Part shown: one piece after another, positions 1 to 6,155 of the stretch
Numbering within the stretch: position 1 is the stretch's first letter
Layout: each line of letters begins with the position of its first letter
NCBI GenBank assembly: GCA_964620215.1
Contig: CAZUJE010000152.1
Coordinates: forward strand, 1-6,155
Origin: JAUSIF01 sp964620215
GTDB lineage: Bacteria; Pseudomonadota; Alphaproteobacteria; Rhizobiales; Xanthobacteraceae
Direction: 5' to 3'
Length of the DNA: 6,155 nt
The notes under the pieces: model-generated
What the model was told of the DNA's origin: nothing
The model's database searches: none
The model's input: only the letters and a program-made list of their open reading frames with translations
Made by a program: the position numbers and the translations under genes

Positions 1-1660
1 CGCGGCGCGCCGGGCAATTCATTGTTGCCGAAGGCGGCGTCGTTGTTGAAACGGAAATCGCTGAATGTGTAGGAAAGATTCAGCCAGAGCCGATCCGGCG
101 CGAGGCCGTTCGCGAACATCGATTTCAGCACGGTGAAACCGAACCCCGTCTCGACGCCCTGATGAATCGTTTTGCCGGCGTTAGTGACGTTGCAGTTGCC
201 GAAGGCACTGAAAATACATTGCAGTTCGTTTTTGATATTGGCGCGGTAGAGAGAAAAATCCCAAGTGTAATCCGGCTTGCGGCCGCGCGTTCCTATTTCA
301 TAGGTCGTCGCGGTCTGCGCCTTGATCTGGCTGAACGGGATGACAGCTGTGCTTTCGCCGAAGCTCGGCACTTCGGCGCTTCTGGATATATTGCCGAATA
401 GCTGCGCGCCGGGATCGATATCCCAGACGAATCCGGTCTTCGGACTGAACAGATTGAATCTCGATTGCAGTTGCTGGTTATTGAAAACATCGTCGCGGTC
501 GCGGATCGCGAACAGATACTGCGCGCCTGAAATCAGCGAGAGGTTCGGGCGAAGGTAGAAGGAATTTTCCGCGTAGACCGAAGCGTTGGTGGATTTATCC
601 TTCGTGTGCCAGAGCAAGGCACCTTTCACCGCGCCCGGATTGTTCGTGTAGCGTTTGTCGTCGAGCTCGCCGTTGTGCAGGTTCGCCCCGGTGACCAGCC
701 GGTTGAGATGCCCGCCGATCATGCGTTCATCGATTAAGCGCACAAATGCGCCGTAATCGTTGTGATGGTGATCGAGCCACTGGAAGATCGGATGCATCAA
801 ATGACGGTTCACACCGAACACGCCGAATTCCACCGTCCCGTTGTCGAGCTTCACGGTCGTCTTGTTGGCGAGGCGGACGGAATCGACGTTGCGCTGCCAG
901 TCGTTGGTGACGTTGATGGGGGCGGCTGTTTTCGGTGAATTCAGCGCGGTCGCTTTCGACACCGCGCCCGGAATGCGCTGGTCGATGCTGTTGGCGTTGA
1001 AGTACCAGCGCGTCTCGGCATTTGGCGAAAACCGGTAGCCGATGTTGGCGCTGCCGCGCATGGATTCGCCGGAGCTGTGATTGCGAAATCCATCCTGCTC
1101 CTGCCATGAGCCGGTGACGAATGCGTCCCACGGCCCGGCAGCGCCGCCGGCACTTCCCTGCAAGCGATGGAAGCCAAAGCTGCCGATGTCGGCGCTGCTG
1201 GAAAAGCCCGGAACGCTGCGGCCGCCCGGCGTGACGAAATTGATCGCGCCGCCCAGCGAGTTCGCACCGAAGCGCATCGCATTCGCGCCCTTGAACACTT
1301 CCACGTAACGATAGGCGGTCGGGTCGATTTCCTGAAAATCGAAATAACCGTCGGCGGTATTGATCGGGATGCCATCCATATAGAGCTGGATGCTGCGGCC
1401 GTGAAAATTGCGCGAGAGGCTGGAGCCGCGGATGGAAATGCGGGAGTCCTCGCCCCATTTCGTTTGCAGCCATACGCCCGGCACGTAATCGAGCATGTCC
1501 TTCATGGTGACGGAGGGCGTGCTGCGATATTCGTCCGCACTCACCACCGCGGCACCGCCCGGCACGCGCGCGATCTGGTCGCGCGCCTCATTTGTATCGG
1601 GCTGCGTGAGACTCGATGGCGGAGAAGCCGCCGCGTTGCTAGCGGCAGGCGCGATGCGCG
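1..1660 (-). CDS. TonB-dependent outer-membrane receptor, partial at both ends
   Basis: This is a ligand-gated outer-membrane channel powered by TonB-ExbBD; such receptors usually import ferric chelates, other metals or cobalamin. The minus-strand frame is open for 552 codons without a stop or frameshift. The plug domain comes first: RVPGGAAVV (about 1590), MKDMLDYVPGVW (about 1500), an SRISIRGSSLSR stretch, YMDGIPINTADG, YVEVFKGANAMRFGANSLGG and GGAINFVTPGG (about 1225-1254). The rest is aromatic-rich beta-barrel, including YEIGTRGRKPD, NAGKTIHQGVE and, at the window edge, FGNNELPGAPR, a motif typical of the last third of these barrels. By inference roughly 100 C-terminal residues lie outside the window. 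The signal peptide and TonB box are not visible and should be in the N gap. A His-His-His run and other histidines sit in the barrel (about 755-810). The substrate cannot be read from the sequence; the DUF2946-like neighbour leans towards a metal. Family is certain, substrate unknown. Confidence 0.95.
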
Positions 1661-1760
1661 NNNNNNNNNNNNNNNNNNNNNNNNNNNNNNNNNNNNNNNN
1701 NNNNNNNNNNNNNNNNNNNNNNNNNNNNNNNNNNNNNNNNNNNNNNNNNNNNNNNNNNNN
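1661..1760. other. assembly gap, 100 N
   Basis: Exactly 100 ambiguous bases, the usual placeholder for a scaffold gap of unknown length. It removes the C-terminal end of the DUF2946-like gene and the start codon, signal peptide and TonB box of the receptor. The two minus-strand frames on either side do not match if the gap is taken as 100 bases, so they should be treated as two genes. Confidence 0.98.
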
Positions 1761-2058
1761 TAAAAATTATTGCGGCGCTATTCCGGATTGCGGGAAGCGG
1801 AAGCGCCGCTGTTTCCCGCGGCGGAGCGCCTGCGCCGGCAACGCACAGCGCGCAGGGAATATGCCGGAGCGAAAGCTTGCCCGGCTGCTCGTCTTGCGTG
1901 GAAGCACCGCTGCCGTAGCAGATGACGCTATTGTTGTTTGCAAGAGAGGCTTGCTGGCCGAGCGCGATGCCGCCCAGCACCGAATGCAAGACAATCGCAT
2001 AGGCCGCGATCAACGCGGCCCACGACCGGATGCCTTTCGATTTGAACGGATAGTTCAC
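1761..2058 (-). CDS. DUF2946-like small membrane/secreted protein with HxxCxxC motif, 3' end lost in gap
   Basis: A function-unknown small protein of the DUF2946 type, a family often found beside copper or other metal uptake genes and TonB receptors. I chose the GTG start at 2058, which gives a short basic N-terminus (NYPFKSKGIRSW) followed by one hydrophobic segment at about residues 13-33. This is either a signal peptide or an N-terminal anchor, with most of the protein then periplasmic. A TTG at 2116-2118 would add 20 unconvincing hydrophilic residues. A G-rich AGGGG lies only 3 nt before the GTG, so the ribosome site is poor. Cys47 (VICYGS) and the pair Cys69/Cys72 in RHIPCALC, with His66, form a plausible metal-binding or disulfide set. 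The visible 99 residues run into the gap; family members are usually about 120-130 aa, so about 25 are probably missing. It lies 68 nt downstream of the DUF971 gene. Family assignment is from motif pattern and context only. Confidence 0.68.
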
Positions 2059-2066
2059 ATGCCCCT

Positions 2067-2095
2067 GCCCGCGCGAAGAATGATTTGCGGCGGGC
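2067..2095. repeat. inverted repeat GCCCGC/GCGGGC upstream of the DUF2946-like gene
   Basis: The arms are 2067-2072 and 2090-2095, separated by 17 nt. A second register, 2072-2074 with 2087-2089, could extend pairing with a bulge. In the minus-strand transcript the 3' arm adjoins the AGGGG before the GTG start at 2058, so folding could affect translation initiation. This may be chance in GC-rich DNA. Confidence 0.3.
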
Positions 2096-2100
2096 CTAGA

Positions 2101-2124
2101 GTCCAGCGGGTGCGACAACTGGAC
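2101..2124. repeat. inverted repeat GTCCAG/CTGGAC just after the DUF971 gene
   Basis: Perfect 6-bp arms at 2101-2106 and 2119-2124 flank a 12-nt loop, starting 2 nt after the DUF971 stop codon on the minus strand. No T-run follows, so it is not a canonical rho-independent terminator. It could be a transcript-stabilising hairpin, a weak attenuator or a chance palindrome. Confidence 0.35.
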
Positions 2125-2126
2125 CG

Positions 2127-2516
2127 TTACTGGCGCGGCGCCTGCTCGCGCGAAAGATTTTTCGAGGCCAGTTCGTCGAGGTAGCGCTGCCAGCGGAAGT
2201 CATGTTCTTCCGCGAGTTGCTTGAAAAAATCCCACGAAAAAATGCCGGTCGAATGCATGTCGTCGAACGTGATGCGTATAGCGTAGTTGCCGACGGGATC
2301 GATCTGCATGATGCCGACATTCTGCTTGCCGGGCACCGTCTTGCGCTCGGTAGGATTGTGGCCCTGCACCTCGGCGCTCGGGCTTTCGACCCGCAGATAT
2401 TCAGCGGCGAAGGTGTTTTCGCTGCCATCGTCAAACGCAATTGTGAGGGAGCGCCGGTCCTTGTGCAGCCGGATTTCCTTCGGCCAGACCTTCGATTCGC
2501 CGGTTTGGGTGCCCAT
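2127..2516 (-). CDS. DUF971 (GBBH-like N-terminal domain) protein
   Basis: A 129-aa single-domain protein of the DUF971 family, the domain also found at the N-terminus of gamma-butyrobetaine hydroxylase and fused to some Mrp/ApbC iron-sulfur carrier ATPases. Its exact role is unknown. Signature stretches are PKEIRLHKDRRSLTIAFDDG (12-31), EYLRVESPSAEVQGH (39-53), VGIMQIDPVGNYAIRITFDD (67-86) and MHSTGIFSWDFF (87-98). The last replaces the more usual DGHDSGIYSWDYL-type wording but keeps the histidine. I chose the ATG at 2516 because GGAG lies 6 nt upstream (2523-2526) and the family normally begins about ten residues before PxEIxL; a longer frame starting at 2561 adds an unlike leader. It is divergent from moaA and is the first gene of the leftward group. 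It is soluble, with no signal peptide or membrane segment. Family call is firm; function is inferred only loosely as cofactor or Fe-S related. Confidence 0.92.
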   Translation of the reverse strand: MGTQTGESKVWPKEIRLHKDRRSLTIAFDDGSENTFAAEYLRVESPSAEVQGHNPTERKTVPGKQNVGIMQIDPVGNYAIRITFDDMHSTGIFSWDFFKQLAEEHDFRWQRYLDELASKNLSREQAPRQ

Positions 2517-2533
2517 ATAAGTCTCCGGCCCGG

Positions 2534-2561
2534 AAAATAGCGGCGATGCCATGCGAAGCAA
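2534..2561 (-). promoter_or_regulatory. possible sigma70-type promoter for the DUF971 gene
   Basis: On the minus strand TTGCTT (2561-2556) and TATTTT (2539-2534) are separated by 16 bp. Transcription would start near 2527, leaving a very short leader that just includes the GGAG at 2526-2523. The match is partial and the leader is tight, so this is tentative. Confidence 0.2.
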
Positions 2562-2641
2562 GCATAACCGGCGGCTTTACGCGGCTGTCCCGCTCCTTCA
2601 CTATGGCTTTGGGCCCGCTGGACGCAGAAACCGGCAAGTCC

Positions 2642-2648
2642 GGGAGGA
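2642..2648 (+). promoter_or_regulatory. ribosome binding site of moaA, unusually distant
   Basis: GGGAGGA is a strong anti-16S match but lies 14 nt before the ATG at 2663. The in-frame TGA at 2651 rules out an earlier in-frame start, so the ATG stands despite the long spacing. Confidence 0.5.
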
Positions 2649-2662
2649 TTTGAGACCCGATC

Positions 2663-3706
2663 ATGGACGCCAGGACCGAGCGCGCTCTTGACCGCGCCAG
2701 CATCGCTGCGAAGGCTTTGGTCGATCCGTTCGGCCGGGCCATCACTTATCTGCGGGTGTCAGTTACCGATCGCTGCGACTTCCGCTGCGTCTATTGCATG
2801 TCCGAACATATGAGCTTCCTGCCGAAGCAGGATTTGCTGACGCTCGAGGAACTCGACCGGCTCTGCTCCGCTTTCGTCGCGCGCGGCACGAAGAAATTGC
2901 GCCTCACCGGTGGCGAGCCGCTGGTGCGCCGGGACATCATGACCCTGTTCCGCACGCTCTCGCGCCATCTCGACACCGGCGCGCTCGATGAACTGACGCT
3001 GACCACGAACGGATCGCAACTCGCCCGCTACGCGAAGGAACTCGCGGGCTACGGCGTGAAGCGCATCAATGTTTCGCTCGACACGCTCGATGCAAAAAAA
3101 TTCAAGGCGCTGACCCGCTGGGGCGATCTGTCGAAAGTCCTGGAAGGCATCGACGCCGCGCAAGAAGCCGGCCTGCACGTTAAAATCAACGCGGTCGCAT
3201 TGAAGGGCGATAACGAGGACGAGATTCCGTCGTTGATGGAATGGGCGCATGGACGCGGCATGGATCTGTCGCTGATCGAAGTGATGCCGCTCGGCGATGT
3301 GGGCTCGGAGCGCGTCGATCAGTATCTGCCGCTCTCGCTGGTGCGCGCGAAGCTTGCCGCGAAATACACGATGGAAGAAATTCCCTATCGCACCGGCGGC
3401 CCTGCCCGCTATGTGAGCGTGAAGGAAACCAGCGGGCGGCTCGGCTTCATCACGCCGCTCACCCATAATTTCTGCGAAGGCTGCAACCGCGTGCGCATCA
3501 CCTGCACCGGCACTCTTTATATGTGTCTCGGACAGGAAGACGCCGCCGACCTGCGCACCCCGCTACGCGCTTCGGAATCCGACGATCTCCTGCAAACGGC
3601 GATCGAAGCCGCCATCGCACGCAAGCCCAAGGGCCACGACTTCGTCATCGACCGCCGCACCAACCGCCCCGCCGTCTCCCGTCACATGAGCATGACGGGC
3701 GGCTAA
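2663..3706 (+). CDS. moaA: GTP 3',8-cyclase MoaA (molybdenum cofactor biosynthesis)
   Basis: A radical-SAM enzyme that cyclises GTP to 3',8-cyclo-7,8-dihydro-GTP, the first step of molybdopterin synthesis, acting with MoaC in the cytoplasm. The 347 aa match the family's usual 330-350. The N-terminal radical-SAM cluster motif is CDFRCVYC (Cys38, Cys42, Cys45), followed by the SAM-binding LTGGEPL (81-87). The second, GTP-binding 4Fe-4S cluster is CxxCx13C (Cys271, Cys274, Cys288) with NRVRITCTG between. The protein ends in the conserved Gly-Gly (SMTGG), needed for activity in characterised MoaA. All catalytic elements are intact. The ATG at 2663 is the first start after an in-frame TGA at 2651. 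The best Shine-Dalgarno, GGGAGGA, sits 14 nt upstream, longer than ideal. Divergent from the DUF971 gene and followed 22 nt later by an EamA permease. No other moa, moe or mob gene is in the window. Confidence 0.98.
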   Translation: MDARTERALDRASIAAKALVDPFGRAITYLRVSVTDRCDFRCVYCMSEHMSFLPKQDLLTLEELDRLCSAFVARGTKKLRLTGGEPLVRRDIMTLFRTLSRHLDTGALDELTLTTNGSQLARYAKELAGYGVKRINVSLDTLDAKKFKALTRWGDLSKVLEGIDAAQEAGLHVKINAVALKGDNEDEIPSLMEWAHGRGMDLSLIEVMPLGDVGSERVDQYLPLSLVRAKLAAKYTMEEIPYRTGGPARYVSVKETSGRLGFITPLTHNFCEGCNRVRITCTGTLYMCLGQEDAADLRTPLRASESDDLLQTAIEAAIARKPKGHDFVIDRRTNRPAVSRHMSMTGG

Positions 3707-3728
3707 CGCCCGCGTTCCGGTATTCTTG

Positions 3729-4631
3729 ATGTCTCCAGCCAGGGCGAACCAGCGCGGAATTTTCGCGATTCTTGGCGCTGGTTTTTGCTTCGGTACCAAC
3801 GACGCGATGACGAAGCTTGCGTCGCTCTATTTGCCGATTTCCCAGATCGTGGCGCTGCGCGGAATTTTCGCGTTCTTGCTCGCTTTAGCGATTATTCTTT
3901 ACCGGCGTGAGTTGTTCGCCTTTGTCCGCATCCGCAATCCCGCGCTGGTCTTGCGGGCGCTGGTCGAGGGCTTCACCGGCATCGTGCTGATCTATTCGCT
4001 CTCAAAGATGCCGCTCGCGAACGTGACGGCGATCCTGATGATCCAGCCGTTCCTGCTCACGATGGTGGGCGCGGTGTTTCTCGGCGAGATCGTGGGATGG
4101 CGGCGCTGGATGGCAATCGCCGCCGGGTTTGCCGGGATGCTGCTGGTGATGAAGCCCGCGACCTCGGGCTTCAACAGCACGACGCTTTTGGTCCTGTTCG
4201 CAACCCTGCTCATTCTCGCCCGCGACCTGCTCACGCGGAAAATCCCGCACGACATTCCGATCTCGATGGTTGTGTTTGGAACGTCATTGGTCAGTTCGTT
4301 CGTGGGGCTTGCGGGCTCCCTTGTGGAACCATGGATCGCGCCAAGTACCACCGGCGTATTCATCACGCTGATCGCGGCGCTATTCCTGGTCGCTGCGTTC
4401 TATCTCATGACGCTGGCATTCCGCGGAACCGATGTCTCGGTCATCAGTCCGTTCCGCTACGCCATGATCGTGAATGCTGTTTTTCTGGGCTTTGTACTTT
4501 TCGGCGACATTCCCGATTTCATTTCGATCATGGGAATGGCGGTGATCGTCGCGGCGGGGCTCTACATGCTCCATCGCGAGGCGGTCACACGGCGTAAAAA
4601 CCGCGTAGTTCAGCCCAAAGAGATAGTTTGA
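3729..4631 (+). CDS. DMT-superfamily permease with two EamA domains
   Basis: An inner-membrane drug/metabolite-type transporter, 300 aa, the usual size for a two-EamA protein. Ten hydrophobic segments can be placed at about 10-32, 36-58, 72-92, 97-117, 123-142, 150-167, 177-197, 209-230, 241-259 and 264-282. The first repeat carries the typical GxxFGTNDAxxK opening and a FLGEIVGWRRWMAI stretch (117-130). The second repeat ends with the parallel VLFGDIPD...GLYMLHREAV (256-285), followed by a basic cytoplasmic tail. I chose the ATG at 3729; a TTG immediately before it at 3726 is an alternative of no consequence. No clear Shine-Dalgarno is present. It lies 22 nt after moaA, so co-transcription or coupling is possible. 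Family members export amino acids or metabolites or take up riboflavin and similar compounds; nothing here fixes the substrate, and there is no FMN riboswitch upstream. Confidence 0.93.
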   Translation: MSPARANQRGIFAILGAGFCFGTNDAMTKLASLYLPISQIVALRGIFAFLLALAIILYRRELFAFVRIRNPALVLRALVEGFTGIVLIYSLSKMPLANVTAILMIQPFLLTMVGAVFLGEIVGWRRWMAIAAGFAGMLLVMKPATSGFNSTTLLVLFATLLILARDLLTRKIPHDIPISMVVFGTSLVSSFVGLAGSLVEPWIAPSTTGVFITLIAALFLVAAFYLMTLAFRGTDVSVISPFRYAMIVNAVFLGFVLFGDIPDFISIMGMAVIVAAGLYMLHREAVTRRKNRVVQPKEIV

Positions 4632-4715
4632 CCTCTGTCTTATTTCGTTATGATGGGGCCAAGCGCCGGGACAGGCGCGCTGAAGATTGTGGGGCGGCTC
4701 GCGGAGCGGGCCAAT

Positions 4716-4722
4716 GGGGAGG
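4716..4722 (+). promoter_or_regulatory. ribosome binding site that favours the TTG start of the TRAP small subunit
   Basis: GGGGAGG, extending into GGGGAGGAAAAC, lies 5 nt before an in-frame TTG at 4728. The alternative ATG pair at 4650/4653 has no Shine-Dalgarno in front of it. Confidence 0.6.
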
Positions 4723-4727
4723 AAAAC

Positions 4728-5267
4728 TTGGGCGCTCTGCTCAGGCTTAGCCGCGGCATTGACTGGATGAACGAACGCTTCGGCGTCGTTGCGACCTATC
4801 TGGTTTTGATCGCCTGTCTCATCAGCGCGGGCAACGCCACCAGCCGCTATCTCTTCAGCGAAAGCTCGAACGCCTGGCTGGAGATTCAATGGTACATGTT
4901 CGCCGGGATGGTGCTGCTCGGCGGGCCGTACACGCTGAAAATGAACGAGCATGTGCGCGTCGATCTCTTCTACGGCATGGCACCGCATCGCGTGAAACTG
5001 TGGATCGACCTCCTCGGCGGCATCCTGTTCCTGCTGCCGATTTGCGTGATCCTGATCTATGTCACCTTGCCCTGGTTCCTGGAGTCGTGGCGCATCAATG
5101 AAATTTCCACCAATGCGGGCGGCCTCACCCGCTGGCCGGTCAAGCTTTTGCTCCCCATCGGCTTCGCACTGATGGCGCTGCAAGGCATCTCTGAAATCAT
5201 CAAGCGCATCGCGGCGCTCATTCTCGATTACAAAATCGAGCACGAATACGAGACGCCTTTGCAATGA
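4728..5267 (+). CDS. TRAP transporter small membrane subunit (DctQ type)
   Basis: The small permease subunit of a tripartite ATP-independent periplasmic transporter, which pairs with the large DctM-type subunit and a periplasmic binding protein to import organic acids or related solutes using an ion gradient. From the TTG at 4728 the product is 179 aa. Four hydrophobic segments lie at about 17-37, 53-71, 94-113 and 138-157. Family marks are SAGNATSRYLF (33-43), SNAWLEIQWYMF (47-58) and NEHVRVDLFYG (73-83). The TTG is preferred for its strong GGGGAGG site and because the family normally begins close to the LSRGIDWMNERFG stretch. An ATG at 4650 would give 205 aa with a dissimilar 26-residue leader, but that leader does have GC-rich third positions, so it is not excluded. 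The stop overlaps the next gene's ATG. The EWYMF/EIQWYMF wording resembles the mannitol/chloroaromatic-annotated TRAP group; the real substrate is unknown. Confidence 0.9.
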   Translation: MGALLRLSRGIDWMNERFGVVATYLVLIACLISAGNATSRYLFSESSNAWLEIQWYMFAGMVLLGGPYTLKMNEHVRVDLFYGMAPHRVKLWIDLLGGILFLLPICVILIYVTLPWFLESWRINEISTNAGGLTRWPVKLLLPIGFALMALQGISEIIKRIAALILDYKIEHEYETPLQ

Positions 5268-6155
5268 CCCATTTTTTGACCGAAAATCTTGCGCCACTGA
5301 TGTTCGGCGGGCTGATCGTTTTCATGCTGATCGGCTACCCTGCGGCGTTCTCGCTCGCCGCGGTGGGACTGTTCTTCGGCTTCATCGGCATTGAACTTGG
5401 CCTGATCCGGGCGGACTTTCTTGGCAATCTGACGTTTCAGCTCTACGGCATCATCTCCAACGAGTTGCTGCTCGCGATTCCCTTCTTCACGCTGATGGGC
5501 GCGATCCTTGAGCGCTGCGGGCTGGCGGAAGACCTGCTCGATTCCATCGGCCAGTTGTTCGGACCCGTACGCGGCGGGCTTGCCTATGCGGTGATTTTCG
5601 TCGGCGCCATTCTCGGCGCCATCACCGGAACGGTCGCCGCCTCCGTAATCGCGATGGGCGTGATCGCGCTGCCGGTGATGCTGCGTTACGGCTATTCGGT
5701 GCGGATGACTACCGGCGTGATCGCCGCCTCCGGCACCATCACGCAACTGATTCCGCCGTCGCTTGTGCTTGTCGTGCTCGCCGACCAGCTCGGCCGCTCG
5801 GTTGGCGATATGTACAAGGGCGCGATTGGCCCGAGCCTCATTCAGATCGCGCTGTTCTGCTTGTTCGTGTTTGTCATGAGCATCGTCAAGCCGCACACCA
5901 TGCCCGCCCTACCCTTGTCGGCGCGCACGCTGCGGGGCTGGGCGCTGTTCGCGAAATGCATGCGCGGGCTGATTCCTTCGCTGGGGCTGATCTTTCTCGT
6001 ACTGGGCACGATTTTCATGGGTCTTGCGACGCCGACCGAAGCTGGCGCTCTGGGCGTCGTCGGCGCGTTCGTGCTCGCCGCATTCCATCGCACGCTGACC
6101 TGGCCGCTGGTCTATCAGGGCATGGCGATCACCATGCGCATCACCGCGATGGTGG
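5264..6155 (+). CDS. TRAP transporter large membrane subunit (DctM type), 3' end beyond window
   Basis: The large channel-forming subunit of the TRAP transporter. It starts with the ATG of an ATGA overlap with the preceding stop, and no independent Shine-Dalgarno is visible, suggesting translational coupling to the small subunit. The 297 codons present are open to the window end; usual length is about 430 aa or more, so at least a third is missing. Visible family marks are LIGYPAAFSLAAVG (22-35), LLLAIPFFTLMGAILERCGLAEDL (68-91, conserved loop), GAILGAITGTVAAS (114-127), ASGTITQLIPPSL (155-167) and the GLATPTEAGALGV signature (253-265). Six or more membrane segments are evident. Together with the small subunit it forms the membrane part of the system; no periplasmic substrate-binding protein gene lies between or before them here, so it is probably downstream or elsewhere. 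Substrate unknown. Confidence 0.95.
   Translation, partial: MTHFLTENLAPLMFGGLIVFMLIGYPAAFSLAAVGLFFGFIGIELGLIRADFLGNLTFQLYGIISNELLLAIPFFTLMGAILERCGLAEDLLDSIGQLFGPVRGGLAYAVIFVGAILGAITGTVAASVIAMGVIALPVMLRYGYSVRMTTGVIAASGTITQLIPPSLVLVVLADQLGRSVGDMYKGAIGPSLIQIALFCLFVFVMSIVKPHTMPALPLSARTLRGWALFAKCMRGLIPSLGLIFLVLGTIFMGLATPTEAGALGVVGAFVLAAFHRTLTWPLVYQGMAITMRITAMV

Larger units (their letters stand above)
2517..2662. promoter_or_regulatory. divergent intergenic region between the DUF971 gene and moaA
   Basis: These 146 bp between divergent starts must carry promoters for at least one, probably both, directions. I see no convincing consensus promoter for moaA and no fold resembling the Moco riboswitch known upstream of some moaA genes. 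A short direct repeat, GCGGCT at 2571-2576 and 2581-2586 (10-bp spacing), and an ATGC/GCAT palindrome at 2551-2565 are the only regular patterns; both are weak. The moaA ribosome site GGGAGGA (2642-2648) lies at the right edge. Confidence 0.5.

Noticed and set aside
727..1473. A 248-codon minus-strand open frame inside the receptor region
   Set aside because: It is a shifted frame on the same strand as the receptor; its arginine/glutamine-rich translation has no family features, while the neighbouring frame gives clear plug and barrel motifs.
1639..2118. Fusion of the DUF2946-like protein with the receptor across the gap
   Set aside because: The frames on either side differ if the gap is 100 bases, the gap length is arbitrary, and a receptor needs its own signal peptide.
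1167..2184. Plus-strand open frames running through the N block
   Set aside because: They remain open only because the Ns contain no stop codons, and they are antisense to the receptor and the DUF2946-like gene.
2517..2662. Moco riboswitch ahead of moaA
   Set aside because: The region before moaA is short and shows no multi-helix layout resembling the known Moco element; only weak short repeats are seen.
2759..3466. A 235-codon minus-strand open frame inside moaA
   Set aside because: Antisense shadow of an intact moaA with no recognisable domain and a composition set by the coding strand.
3707..3728. Terminator between moaA and the EamA gene
   Set aside because: The 22-nt spacer has no hairpin followed by a T-run.
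4380..5297. A 305-codon minus-strand open frame spanning the EamA and TRAP small-subunit genes
   Set aside because: It is antisense to two recognisable genes, has a low-complexity His/Asp/Arg/Gln-rich translation typical of the complement of GC-rich membrane-protein genes, and crosses gene borders.
5228..5896. A 222-codon minus-strand open frame inside the TRAP large-subunit gene
   Set aside because: Antisense to the DctM-type frame; its charged, repetitive composition is the expected complement of hydrophobic codons.

Overview
The window looks like a draft-genome fragment from an alphaproteobacterium, most likely Rhizobiales and near the Bradyrhizobium/Nitrobacteraceae group. The basis is the high G+C content with GC-rich third codon positions, the wording of the MoaA and DUF971 proteins, and the TRAP permease type. 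The taxonomic call comes from remembered family resemblance, not from a search. An exact run of 100 N (1661-1760) is a conventional scaffold-gap placeholder, so the true distance across it is unknown.

Left arm, minus strand (1-2516): reading leftwards there is a DUF971 gene (2516-2127), a small DUF2946-like membrane/metal-motif gene (2058 into the gap), and a TonB-dependent outer-membrane receptor (from the gap to base 1). The receptor frame stays open for 552 codons but lacks its N-terminus (gap) and C-terminus (window edge). The DUF2946-like protein and receptor look like a metal or metal-chelate uptake module.

Centre (2517-2662): a 146-bp divergent intergenic region should hold the promoters for the left arm and for moaA.

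Right arm, plus strand (2663-6155): complete moaA (molybdenum cofactor biosynthesis), then a ten-helix DMT/EamA permease 22 nt later. Next come the small (DctQ-type) and large (DctM-type) membrane subunits of a TRAP transporter, the latter cut by the window end. The TRAP genes share an ATGA stop/start overlap. All four genes point the same way with short gaps and could be one transcript, although MoaA and the transporters have no obvious metabolic link. No periplasmic TRAP solute-binding protein is present in the window.

I see no RNA gene, CRISPR array, insertion sequence, phage gene or defence system. The content is mostly ordinary chromosomal genes. The points most worth a second look are the DUF2946/receptor module interrupted by the gap, the DUF971-moaA divergent pair, the TRAP start-site choice, and the inverted repeats between the DUF971 and DUF2946-like genes.
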